NCBI GenBank assembly: GCA_006226685.1
Contig: SBGG01000040.1
Span: forward strand, 1 to 64,000
DNA from: Sphingomonadales bacterium
Lineage (GTDB): Bacteria; Pseudomonadota; Alphaproteobacteria; Sphingomonadales; Sphingomonadaceae
Direction of reading: 5' to 3'
DNA length: 64,000 nt
The position numbers were made by a program, and so were the translations under genes. Positions 7,591-15,994 of this stretch are shown here, piece by piece; position 1 is the stretch's first letter; the number at the start of each line of letters is the position of its first letter. The notes under the pieces were generated by a model that saw only the letters and a list, made by a program, of their open reading frames with translations, was not told the origin of the DNA and did not search any database.

Positions 7591-8855
7591 TCCGACGCCG
7601 TCGCCTTCTGCCCCTGCTCCTTTCCGGCGCGGTCGCCTTGTGCCCTGCAATGCCTGTCCACGCGACGACGCTGGATGAGGCGATCGCGGCGGCCCTCGCG
7701 CACGCCCCGGAAATCGCCGAAGCCGATGCCGAAGGCGACGCCGCCAAGGGGCGGCTTCAGCAGGCTCGCTCCGGCGGCCTCCCACAGGCGAGCCTCACCG
7801 GCACTTATGGAGTCGGCAGGCTCAACCCGCAAAACTACTTCGGATTGTCGGCCGATAATGTGACCCCTCGCGCCGCGCAGGCGACCATCGAGCAGCCGCT
7901 GTTCGCTGGCGGACGCGTGAAGGCCGGGATCGATCAGGCCAAGGCCGGGATCAAGGCCGCGCAGGCGGGCGGCGACATGGCGCGCAGCCAGATCGCAATG
8001 GCAACGGCACAGGCCTATGGCGATGTGCTCGTCACGGCTGAGATGCTCGACCTTTATCGTCGGCTGGCTGAGGAAACCGCCGAAATCGAACGGCAGGCCA
8101 AGCTGCGTTACAAGGCAGGCGAAACCCCCAGCACCGATATGCAGCAGGCCGCCGCCCGGCTGGCCGAGGCCGAAGCCGGCCTTGCCCGCGCCGAAGGCAT
8201 GCAGGTATCGGCTCAGGCCCATTATCGCAATCTGACCGGGCTGGAGCCTGTCGACCTGCAACCGCTGCCACCCAATCCGCCGCTGCCCGGAACGCTTGAT
8301 GAGGCGATGACCATCGCGATGGACAACAGCCCCACCCTGCGTCAGGCCGAGGCAGGTCTCAAGGCGGCTGAAGCCGCTGTGCGCGGCGCGCGCGGCGAAC
8401 GCCTGCCCGCCGTCAGCGCCTTTGCCGAAGCAGGCATGGTGCGCGACCAGTTCTTCCCCGGCTATATCGCCAACAGCGCCACCGTCGGCGTGCGCGGCAA
8501 ATGGGATTTGTTCGCGGGCGGACGTATTTCCGGCAAGCTGAATGAGAGCCACGCAAAGGTTCGTGCTGCCGATGCCCAGTTGCGCGCGGTGCGGCGCAAT
8601 CTGGAAGAAGGCGTGCTCTCGGCCTGGAGCGATGTCCGCACCGCTCAGGCCGTGGAAAAGGCATCGGAAGAACAGGCCACCGCCGCAGCGCAAGCCCTCA
8701 CCAGCGTCCGGCATGAGGTCCGCGTCGGCATGAAGCCGCAAATCGACCTGCTCGATGCCGAGCGGGAAGCGATCGCAGCGGCCGCCAACGCCGCACAGGC
8801 CCGCACGGGACGGATCGTCGCCGCCTACAGGCTGAACAGCCTTATCGGCCGATAG
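7587..8855 (+). CDS. TolC-family outer-membrane efflux channel
   Basis: A 422-residue outer-membrane factor. It has a signal peptide (about 1-27, ending CPAMPVHA), then two repeats of the long helical TolC/OEP domain with alanine-rich coiled segments (about 95-220 and 290-410) and short beta-strand insertions (RAAQATIEQPLFAGG and VGVRGKWDLFAGG). Length matches the family. The start was set at 7587, where ATGA overlaps the DUF2892 stop. It should complete the tripartite pump with the adaptor and RND permease transcribed the other way, which is unusual because channel genes normally sit in the same operon as the pump. Confidence 0.9.
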   Translation: MIRRRRLLPLLLSGAVALCPAMPVHATTLDEAIAAALAHAPEIAEADAEGDAAKGRLQQARSGGLPQASLTGTYGVGRLNPQNYFGLSADNVTPRAAQATIEQPLFAGGRVKAGIDQAKAGIKAAQAGGDMARSQIAMATAQAYGDVLVTAEMLDLYRRLAEETAEIERQAKLRYKAGETPSTDMQQAAARLAEAEAGLARAEGMQVSAQAHYRNLTGLEPVDLQPLPPNPPLPGTLDEAMTIAMDNSPTLRQAEAGLKAAEAAVRGARGERLPAVSAFAEAGMVRDQFFPGYIANSATVGVRGKWDLFAGGRISGKLNESHAKVRAADAQLRAVRRNLEEGVLSAWSDVRTAQAVEKASEEQATAAAQALTSVRHEVRVGMKPQIDLLDAEREAIAAAANAAQARTGRIVAAYRLNSLIGR

Positions 8856-9067
8856 AGGTCCCCGGCATCCCTGCCTCCCCCTGCGCCGTCGGCTCTCCCT
8901 GTTCCGTGCCGGGGACAGGCGGAGCCTCCTTCCTAGGGTCAGGACCCATTACAAATTCATTGCAAATCGAAGAAACCGGCGAAATTTTTGCGTAACCATA
9001 TTGCCACGCAACATACATCCGCCTGACCTTTCCCCGTGCCATAGGCCGCCATGTGGGGGAACGGCAT
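8856..9067. repeat. Intergenic region with a TIR-A tip at 8934-8944
   Basis: This 212-bp gap contains no gene. At 8934-8944 lies TAGGGTCAGGA, followed by CCCATTAC. It is the same tip and subterminal sequence as the element end at 184-194 but in the opposite orientation, so the two tips face away from the sulfide module between them. No matching right end was found downstream before the next gene, so this is probably a remnant. A second inverted repeat, TTGCGT-(12 nt)-ACGCAA at 8988-9011, lies in the presumed promoter of the next gene. Confidence 0.5.
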
Positions 9068-10177
9068 ATGATACGGCATGGTCGTTATGCGATACTGGTT
9101 ATCGCGATCAATTTGTTTTGCGGCTTTTCCGTCGTTCAAGGGAGCCCGTCCGCCCCTCACCGGCAAAATCTGGCGGAAATTCGGGCTAAAACGGATCGAA
9201 TTTCCGTCCTCAGCTATAATGTGAAGGGCCTGCCATGGCCGGTCGCCTGGGGCCGGGATGCCGCGTTGGAACAAATCGCCGACCGCCTCGACGCCCGCAG
9301 GCAGCATGGGGAGCAGCCGGACATTGTGCTGCTGCAGGAAGCCTTTGCCGATACGGCACGGGAAATAGGTCGTCGCGCCGGGTACCGCCATATCGCCTTC
9401 GGTCCCGATGCAGCGCAGCCCGCCGGGGACGAAAAGGTCGGCCCCCTCGGCAATGACTGGACGCGAGGCGAAGCGATCGGAAAACAGCTCGACAGCGGGC
9501 TTGCCATATTGTCGGATTTTCCGATCCTGTCGGTCAGGACCATGGCCTTTGGCGATACGGCCTGCGCCGGATACGACTGTCTCGCGAACAAGGGAGCGAT
9601 GATGGCGCTGATCCAGATCCCGGGACGGCGCGAACCGGCGCGAATATTCAACACCCATCTGAACGCGCGTACCGCATCGGGAGTCGGTATCGGCAAGGCC
9701 AACCTCGCCTTTCGCCGTCAGATCAGGCTCCTTGCCGACTTCATTCGGCAGGAAATCCACGACACCGCTCCAGCACCGGCCCCGATCATCATCGCGGGAG
9801 ACTTCAACATCGGTCAGGATAATGAGCGCCGCGCAGCCTTCACCGCCCTCTCCACGACAGGGAGCCTGCCTGATTTCGCGGCCCTTTCCCGTGCATCCGG
9901 CCTGCAGGCGATCCAGACAAATGCGATCAGCGGAACACGGCACAAGGCAGACATGCGCACGATCGTCGACCGGGCCAAGGATTTGATGTTCGCCAATTCC
10001 GCCCTGCGGCCGGTCCGCGCCAGCGTTCCGTTCGGCACGGAACCCTCCGGACCCGCTCTTTCTGATCATTTTGGCTATCGCATTGACTATGCGCTGCGCC
10101 CGGAATCCGGCGATGTCCCGATATGGCTCGCCGCCAGCCAGCTTTCCGGCAATGATCGGAAAGGATCCGGGCTGTGA
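9068..10177 (+). CDS. Secreted endonuclease/exonuclease/phosphatase-fold enzyme
   Basis: A 369-residue exported enzyme with an N-terminal signal peptide (about 1-25). It carries the ordered motifs of the EEP superfamily: VLSYNVKGLP, VLLQEAF with the metal-binding glutamate, IFNTHLNA, IIIAGDFNIG with catalytic Asp/Asn, and the terminal LSDHFGYRIDYAL with the Asp-His pair. Family members cleave phosphodiesters and include DNase I-like nucleases, sphingomyelinases and inositol phosphatases, so the substrate cannot be fixed. The ATG at 9068 is preferred to a GTG at 9053 because GGGGAA lies at good spacing. Its stop overlaps the next gene as GTGA. Confidence 0.82.
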   Translation: MIRHGRYAILVIAINLFCGFSVVQGSPSAPHRQNLAEIRAKTDRISVLSYNVKGLPWPVAWGRDAALEQIADRLDARRQHGEQPDIVLLQEAFADTAREIGRRAGYRHIAFGPDAAQPAGDEKVGPLGNDWTRGEAIGKQLDSGLAILSDFPILSVRTMAFGDTACAGYDCLANKGAMMALIQIPGRREPARIFNTHLNARTASGVGIGKANLAFRRQIRLLADFIRQEIHDTAPAPAPIIIAGDFNIGQDNERRAAFTALSTTGSLPDFAALSRASGLQAIQTNAISGTRHKADMRTIVDRAKDLMFANSALRPVRASVPFGTEPSGPALSDHFGYRIDYALRPESGDVPIWLAASQLSGNDRKGSGL

Positions 10178-11376
10178 AATTGCTTTTTTGCTGCGTAATA
10201 GTGCTGGCAAGTGGAACCGCCGGTCGCGCATTGGGCGCAGAACGGGGATACCGAGCAGATCGGAACAAGGCCCCGGGCTGGATCACTTCGCTCGATTACA
10301 GGCTGACCCCGCAGTCGACATCCTCCTCATCCTCTGGGCCATCCCATAATCCCCCTGCCACCGCGATCGAGAAATATCGGCTACCCCGGAAGCATCATTG
10401 GTCGCCGTCATCGATGGTCTTTTCGCCATTCACGGTGAGGCGCACACGCATTGCCGTTACCCCGCCATATCAGCCTAAAGTCATATTCAGCGCGGCCCGT
10501 CCGGTGCCTCGTGCCAGCGAGTCCAGCGTCCTTGCACACTATGACCGGATACTCAGGCCGGGGATGCGGCTATCTCTGGGGTGGCGAGCGACATGGCTGA
10601 GCACCCGTAACGGCACCATTATTGCCGACGGCGGCACCGTCTATCGGCGATCGAGCCGTGATCTGTTCCAGCCCGCCATCACATTTCGATCTCCCCTCGT
10701 CGCCGGGCTTGCCGTGGAGCTTCGCCATGACGAACGCCTTCGCACCAATATGGACAGCGTCCTTTTTGGCCCCCGTCCCATGACGCTGGGCGAATGGGCG
10801 AACCGGGACCGGCGTGCCGATTTCCAACGCAGCCTGTCGGACGAAGCCCGGCTGTCCTGGCATGAGGGCGAAGGTTTCGAACTTTCCGGCCATATTCTCA
10901 GCACCGCTTATCGCAACCGCATGGTCCCGGACGAACGAGGGGTGCTCCACTCCCTATCCGGCTCCTCCCGTTCGCGCGATTATGGCCTGACGGCGCAATG
11001 GCGTCTGGCTCCGCATATGCGCCTGTCCGCTTCGGCAAGGACCGAAGCAATGCAATCCGGCATTATACCGCATTCCGACCGGCAACGAAGGGCTTTCGCT
11101 CTCGGGCTGGAACGGAAAGAAGGGCAGGGAAACATCGTGCTGCGTATCCTGCGGCAGGACAGTGTCCGCTTCAAGACGGCGGACCTCGACAGGCTGACGG
11201 AATGGGGCCTCGAAACCGTTATGGAAGGTCCCCTGACCACCCCGAACGGGATAGCGGAGATAAGATTCAGGCTGCACGCCCGGTCGATGGCCGACAATTT
11301 CTTTCATAAAACAGGGATCCTCGCCAGCCGCGACCTGCAACCCCAGATCAGGGTCGACCTGCTCGCCCGCTGGTAA
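10174..11376 (+). CDS. Probable outer-membrane beta-barrel protein, unrecognised family
   Basis: I do not recognise this 400-residue protein. It begins at GTG overlapping the preceding stop and has a signal peptide (about 1-21, ending GRALGA). A low-complexity Ser/Pro stretch (about 43-62) is followed by a region rich in alternating polar/hydrophobic strands (for example MRLSLGWRATWLS, GLAVELRHDERL, DYGLTAQWRLAPHMRLSASA). It ends in RVDLLARW, a terminal aromatic residue after a strand as in outer-membrane barrels. The pattern recalls the barrel half of a TonB-dependent receptor without a plug, but that is inference. Translational coupling suggests it works with the secreted EEP enzyme. Confidence 0.55.
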   Translation: MKLLFCCVIVLASGTAGRALGAERGYRADRNKAPGWITSLDYRLTPQSTSSSSSGPSHNPPATAIEKYRLPRKHHWSPSSMVFSPFTVRRTRIAVTPPYQPKVIFSAARPVPRASESSVLAHYDRILRPGMRLSLGWRATWLSTRNGTIIADGGTVYRRSSRDLFQPAITFRSPLVAGLAVELRHDERLRTNMDSVLFGPRPMTLGEWANRDRRADFQRSLSDEARLSWHEGEGFELSGHILSTAYRNRMVPDERGVLHSLSGSSRSRDYGLTAQWRLAPHMRLSASARTEAMQSGIIPHSDRQRRAFALGLERKEGQGNIVLRILRQDSVRFKTADLDRLTEWGLETVMEGPLTTPNGIAEIRFRLHARSMADNFFHKTGILASRDLQPQIRVDLLARW

Positions 11377-11779
11377 ACCCTCTCCCTGCATTCGCTGTGA
11401 TTTTGCGCAACTTCATCATCGCACCACTATACCCGCAGATCATCCCCTGCCTCGTCGGCTAAAAGCCGTGCGGGCACAGCCTCCGCGCCGTTTCAACATG
11501 CATTATCGACATGGCATCAAGAAACCATGGCATCGATATTGATTACAACTAAACTGTTCATACACAGCTTCAACGCTCTTCCTTCAGAAGCCCTCCAAAA
11601 TTTTCATAAGAAAATAAAATAGGAAAATTCTTTTATTCCGATCCCCCGTCAACTCTCAGTTAACCGATTTGCGCAATTCTAGTCCGCGATGGCGGTGCGT
11701 CATCGTCAAACAGCAATGCTGTTGAGTGGGGAAATCACGCAATGGAGAAAAATATCAAATATTGAAAAGGACTATGTCC
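11377..11779 (+). promoter_or_regulatory. AT-rich leader and promoter region of the chaperone-usher operon
   Basis: About 400 bp without a supported gene. The part from about 11510 to 11680 is clearly AT-rich with A-tracts, unlike the genes on either side, and probably carries the promoter of the pilin operon. A 15-bp inverted repeat AACAGC-AAT-GCTGTT lies at 11709-11723, some 55 bp before the first pilin start, and could be an operator or a leader hairpin. The ribosome site of the first gene is AAAAGG at about 11765-11770. No specific -35/-10 pair is claimed. Confidence 0.35.
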
Positions 11780-12313
11780 ATGAAAGTATCGGGGCTGAAT
11801 ATATTTTCCATGCTTGCCGTCACGGCTTTTTTCTGCAACCCAGCCAACGCTCAGACCGTAACAGGCACGATCGATGCGACGATCACATTGACATCGGCAT
11901 GCGAGGTCAATGGCAGCACGGCAACAAGTGGCGTCGATTTCGGTACGATTGATTTCGGATCGCACACTACTCTTTTTTCGGAAGCAACATCGACACTCGA
12001 CCCCGGCGGCGGCGGAAGCGGCATTTCCATCCAGTGCTCGCCCGGATCTGACGCCAGCCTTACCATTGTCGGCGGCCTGAACGATGCCTCTGTCGCCGGC
12101 TCTGGACGCGCCATGAAGAATGGGTCGCTCTATGTCCCCTATGACATCTACTCCGACGCCTCTTTTGCGACTCTTCTGGCAAACGGAAACAGCATAGCGG
12201 TAACCGCCGACGGCACCATCCAGACAATTCCTATTTACGGCAAGGCGCTGGGCAATGGCGGGCTGACGGCCGGACTCTATTCCGACACCATCTCGGTTAC
12301 GCTGAGCTTCTGA
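11780..12313 (+). CDS. Spore coat U (SCPU) domain pilin-like protein 1
   Basis: A 177-residue secreted protein with a signal peptide (MKVSGLNIF... to CNPANA) followed by one SCPU domain. It has an early cysteine (SACEVNGS), a VDFGTIDFGSHT strand, a second cysteine in SIQCSPGS, and the C-terminal strand pair PIYGKALG / GLYSDTISVTLSF. SCPU proteins are subunits of archaic chaperone-usher fibres. The start at 11780 puts AAAAGG about 9 nt upstream, whereas the ATG two codons earlier is too close. It is the first gene of a five-gene co-directional cluster and probably the major fibre subunit, which is inferred from position. Confidence 0.85.
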   Translation: MKVSGLNIFSMLAVTAFFCNPANAQTVTGTIDATITLTSACEVNGSTATSGVDFGTIDFGSHTTLFSEATSTLDPGGGGSGISIQCSPGSDASLTIVGGLNDASVAGSGRAMKNGSLYVPYDIYSDASFATLLANGNSIAVTADGTIQTIPIYGKALGNGGLTAGLYSDTISVTLSF

Positions 12314-12314
12314 C

Positions 12315-12866
12315 ATGCCCTCCCTGATGGGAAGAGGAACCGGCTGCATCGGCCGGACGGGTAGCCTGTGCCTTGCGCTCGGCCTCCTGATATCGGAAGC
12401 AAGAGCGGAAACCACGGCCTCCTTCCAACTATCGGCAACCGTCGTAGAAGGATGCGAGATCAACGCCGCACTGCCCGCAAACGGTCAGGATATCGGACAG
12501 ATCGGCACGATCGATTTCGGCAGTCATTCCGCCCTGTCGACCGAAACGATCACCGCCGCGCTGGTCCGGAATGCCGGGATCAGCCTCAGTTGCACGCCGT
12601 CCGTCTCGCTTTCCATGACGCTGGACGGCGGGCTTCACGCCGATGCCGCGCGCAACCTTCAGCATGTCGGCGGTCCCGAGCGGATCGCCTACCGGCTCTA
12701 TGGGGATGCATCTTTCACCCAGGAACTGACCGCCAATCAGCCCACACCGATCAGCTTCAGCAATCCCGAGGCGATAGCCCTGCCGATTTATGGCCAGCTG
12801 ACGCTCCCCGGAGACAAGCCGCCCGGTGTCTACAGCGACACGGTCATGCTGACACTCACATGGTGA
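12315..12866 (+). CDS. Spore coat U (SCPU) domain pilin-like protein 2
   Basis: A 183-residue secreted protein whose ATG follows the previous stop by one base. A signal peptide (to about ISEARA) precedes a single SCPU domain with VVEGCEIN, IGTIDFGSHS, SLSCTPS and the C-terminal PIYGQLTLPGDKPPGVYSDTVMLTLTW. The last strand matches that of the first pilin, consistent with donor-strand exchange subunits recognised by the same chaperone. It is probably a second structural or adaptor subunit. Divergence from subunit 1 is substantial outside the core strands. Confidence 0.85.
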   Translation: MPSLMGRGTGCIGRTGSLCLALGLLISEARAETTASFQLSATVVEGCEINAALPANGQDIGQIGTIDFGSHSALSTETITAALVRNAGISLSCTPSVSLSMTLDGGLHADAARNLQHVGGPERIAYRLYGDASFTQELTANQPTPISFSNPEAIALPIYGQLTLPGDKPPGVYSDTVMLTLTW

Positions 12867-12870
12867 CCTC

Positions 12871-13644
12871 ATGCGATATTCCTTTCTTCTTCATCGCTTC
12901 ATGACCGTGTTGGCGGCTCTTGCCGTCACCGGCGCCCCCTCATCACTGGCCGCTACGCCTCTGCTCATATGGCCGGTGGACCCGGAAATCCGGCAAGATC
13001 AGGGCTCTGCCGCATTGTGGCTCGAAAATCGCGGCGACCAGCCAGCGATGATGCAGGTCCGGATATTCCGCTGGACCCAGCAGAACGGCGAAGATCGCCA
13101 TGAGGATCAGCAGGATATCCTGCCCAGCCCGCCGATAATGACCATCCCGCCCGGCGCGAAACAGATGGTCCGCCTCACAAGCCCTCTTGCCGCAAGACCC
13201 GTCGGAGAAAGCGCCTATCGCATCATCGTCGACGAAATACCCACCAGTTCCGGTGCAGATACGCAACATCAGGGCGGAGCCGGCATCCGGTTCCAGATGC
13301 GATATTCCATACCATTATTCGTCCATGGCGGACAACCCGGCGGCAAGCGACGCACACGCGAAACGGACAAGGAAGATTTCCGGCTCCACTGCACCCTGAT
13401 CGACCGGCCGGACGGTAGACGGGTCCGGATCACCAACAGCGGCGCAAACCATGTCCGCCTCACCAATGTCGCTTTCGTGGTAAAAGGAATCGACGTTCCA
13501 CTCGCAAAAGGCCTGCTCGGCTATGTCCTCACGGGCAGCAGCATGAGCTGGCCCCTGCCGAAGGGGATCTCCGGGCAGGAACCATTGACCATGACCGGGC
13601 CGGATGGCCACCGCCTCACCATGACCGCCTGTTCAAACGAATGA
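12871..13644 (+). CDS. Periplasmic fimbrial (pili assembly) chaperone
   Basis: A 257-residue two-domain immunoglobulin-like chaperone. It has a signal peptide to about residue 27, then an N-terminal PapD-like domain with SAALWLENRGDQPAMMQVRIFRWTQ split over the first strands. The PPGAKQMVRL segment (about 91-100) normally contains the subunit-binding strand, and AYRIIVDEIP follows. The C-terminal domain includes RITNSGANHVRLTNV. It binds subunits in the periplasm and completes their fold by donor-strand complementation before delivery to the usher. Gene order pilin-pilin-chaperone-usher-pilin is that of archaic CU systems. Confidence 0.87.
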   Translation: MRYSFLLHRFMTVLAALAVTGAPSSLAATPLLIWPVDPEIRQDQGSAALWLENRGDQPAMMQVRIFRWTQQNGEDRHEDQQDILPSPPIMTIPPGAKQMVRLTSPLAARPVGESAYRIIVDEIPTSSGADTQHQGGAGIRFQMRYSIPLFVHGGQPGGKRRTRETDKEDFRLHCTLIDRPDGRRVRITNSGANHVRLTNVAFVVKGIDVPLAKGLLGYVLTGSSMSWPLPKGISGQEPLTMTGPDGHRLTMTACSNE

Positions 13645-13651
13645 ACCGGCC

Positions 13652-15994
13652 ATGATCGCTGCCCGCCCGCCCCTGTTGTTCCAACTGAGTTTGCCAGCTC
13701 TCTTCCTCATCCTTGAGGCTCCGGCGACGGCATGGGCAGACCTGCCACCACCACCCCGCGAAGCAGGCAGCCTGCCGACGACCATGAATCTTCAGCTGGA
13801 ACTGGTGGTAAACGACGTGTCGACCGGACATGTCGTTCCGGTCGTTGCCAGCGGCAGTGATTTTCTTATCGATGCCCGGGACCTGAGGGAGGCTCATCTG
13901 CGTATCGCGCCATCCCTGATCGGCGCGGTCAATGTCAGCCTGCTGCCGGGCGTCCAGTCCAGCTATGACGCGGGTACGCAACGGCTGCTTCTGACCGTTG
14001 CGAGCGAAACCCTGCCCCACCAGCAACTGGGGTCTGCGACGATGCAGGAACGCATATTCGCGCAAAGCAGCCTCGGCGCTCTTATCAACTATGACCTCTA
14101 CATCTCGCGCACCAATGGCGGAAGCAGTCATGCCAACCTGTTGAGCGAAGGACGTTTCTTCGGCGATTTCGGCGTATTGCGCACCACCATCAGCTATAAC
14201 CGGCCGCTGGAGGGCGGTGAGAAGGGACGTTTCACCCGCTACGACACCGGTTTCACCTACATAGACGAGGACAGGGTACGCACCTATGAAGCGGGCGATC
14301 TGGTAACGCGCACCCTCCCCTGGGCCGGGGCGGCCCGGATCGGCGGTCTCCAGATCTCGCGCGATTTCGCCGTGCGACCCGATATCATCACCTATCCCCT
14401 GCCCAGCTTTTCCGGCACGACCGCCGTCCCCACTGCGGTCGACCTGTTCATCAACGGCCATCGCGCCACCAGCGGCACGCTGCAACCCGGTCCGTTCACC
14501 ATAAGCGACGTTCCCTATGTGACCGGGGCCGGTGAAGCGGTAATCACCACCAGCGACGCACAAGGACGCAGGATCAGCACCAGCATGCCTTTCTACGTCG
14601 CCAGCACGCTGCTGCGTCCGGGCCTTTCCGACTTTTCCTTTTCGGCAGGGTTTATGCGCGAACATTATGGCATCCGGAATCTTTCCTATGGCGCGATGGC
14701 GACCAGCGGCGCATGGCGTCACGGGTTGACCAGCCGCTTCACGATCGAGGCTCAGGGGCAGGCCGCCCGCTCCCTCTCGCTTGCGGGCATCGGCGGCATA
14801 TGGCGCATCGGCCGGGTGGGCGTGGTCGATACCTCGGTCGCCCTCAGCCGCCATCACGGAAAAAACTCGACCCAGACGAGGATCGGCTATCAATATAATG
14901 ATCGCCGCTTCAATCTGGCGGCGCACCATGTCCGCCGCAGCCGGGACTATACCGATCTGGGCAATTATGCTTTTTCCGGCAGCCGCCTTCCCAGAGAGGA
15001 AACGCAGGCCATGGCCAGTCTCGTGCTGGGGCCGAAGCTTGGTACGCTCGGCCTATCCTGGATCGAAAGTCGCCGGGATGATGACCGCTTTCGTTTGCTC
15101 AGTCTTTCCTACTCCCAACCGCTCACCCGCAATGCCAGCCTGTTACTGACCGCGAGCAGAGAACCGGGAACGGGCAGGACCACGGCCATGCTCCAACTGC
15201 TCGTTTCCGCCGGTCGGGCCGGTACCGCGATCGGCGGGGTCGAGCGCATGGCGGACGGAGGCACCCGTCAACGCATCGGTTACAGTCGCAGCGCCCCGAC
15301 GGACGGAGGACTGGGCTGGCGGGCCGATCTTTCCGACAGCGGACGGAACGGCACCCGCTATCAGGCCGATGTCACCTGGCGAACATCGGCGCTCCAGATA
15401 CAGGCCGGCACCTATGGCGGTCGCGGTCATGATATCCAATGGGGCGATGTGAGCGGCTCGCTGGTCCTGATGGACGGAGGCGCCTTCGCCGCCAACCGCA
15501 TCAACGACTCGTTCGTGCTGGTCAGCACCGACGGCATGGCAGGCATAAAGATACGGCAGGAAAATCAGACCGTCGGCGTAACCGACCGGAACGGTCATTT
15601 GCTGCTGCCCTGGGTCAACGCCTATTATGGCACCAAATTTGAGATCGACCCGCTGGACCTGCCTGCCGATGTGGCGACCCCGATCGTCGAGCAACGCGCG
15701 GCGGCCAGACGCGGCAGCGGGCGGATCGTGCATTTCCCGGTTCGCCAGCTCCGGGCCGCAACAGTCATCCTGCACGGAGCCGACGGCAAGCCCCTACCTC
15801 CGGGCACGGCGGTCACGCTCAACGGAGCGATAACCACCCATGTCGGCTGGGGTGGGATCTTATATTTCGAAAATATATCGGATTACAATGAGTTGGTTTC
15901 AGAAACAGAAAATGGACAACGATGTTCGGCATCCTTCCCAGCCGTAAAAAGCGATGCCGCCGTCCCAAAAATTGGACCGCTATCATGCCGATGA
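13652..15994 (+). CDS. Outer-membrane fimbrial usher
   Basis: A 780-residue usher (PapC/CsuD type). It has a signal peptide to about residue 33, an N-terminal chaperone-binding domain (about 40-130), and a large 24-strand barrel with many aromatic alternating strands. A plug-like region contains TAVDLFINGHRATSGTLQPGPFTISDVP, and C-terminal domains end near KIGPLSCR. It is the outer-membrane pore that catalyses ordered subunit assembly and secretion. It lies 7 bp after the chaperone and its stop overlaps the next pilin start as ATGA. Length is on the short side for ushers but within the archaic class. Confidence 0.9.
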   Translation: MIAARPPLLFQLSLPALFLILEAPATAWADLPPPPREAGSLPTTMNLQLELVVNDVSTGHVVPVVASGSDFLIDARDLREAHLRIAPSLIGAVNVSLLPGVQSSYDAGTQRLLLTVASETLPHQQLGSATMQERIFAQSSLGALINYDLYISRTNGGSSHANLLSEGRFFGDFGVLRTTISYNRPLEGGEKGRFTRYDTGFTYIDEDRVRTYEAGDLVTRTLPWAGAARIGGLQISRDFAVRPDIITYPLPSFSGTTAVPTAVDLFINGHRATSGTLQPGPFTISDVPYVTGAGEAVITTSDAQGRRISTSMPFYVASTLLRPGLSDFSFSAGFMREHYGIRNLSYGAMATSGAWRHGLTSRFTIEAQGQAARSLSLAGIGGIWRIGRVGVVDTSVALSRHHGKNSTQTRIGYQYNDRRFNLAAHHVRRSRDYTDLGNYAFSGSRLPREETQAMASLVLGPKLGTLGLSWIESRRDDDRFRLLSLSYSQPLTRNASLLLTASREPGTGRTTAMLQLLVSAGRAGTAIGGVERMADGGTRQRIGYSRSAPTDGGLGWRADLSDSGRNGTRYQADVTWRTSALQIQAGTYGGRGHDIQWGDVSGSLVLMDGGAFAANRINDSFVLVSTDGMAGIKIRQENQTVGVTDRNGHLLLPWVNAYYGTKFEIDPLDLPADVATPIVEQRAAARRGSGRIVHFPVRQLRAATVILHGADGKPLPPGTAVTLNGAITTHVGWGGILYFENISDYNELVSETENGQRCSASFPAVKSDAAVPKIGPLSCR

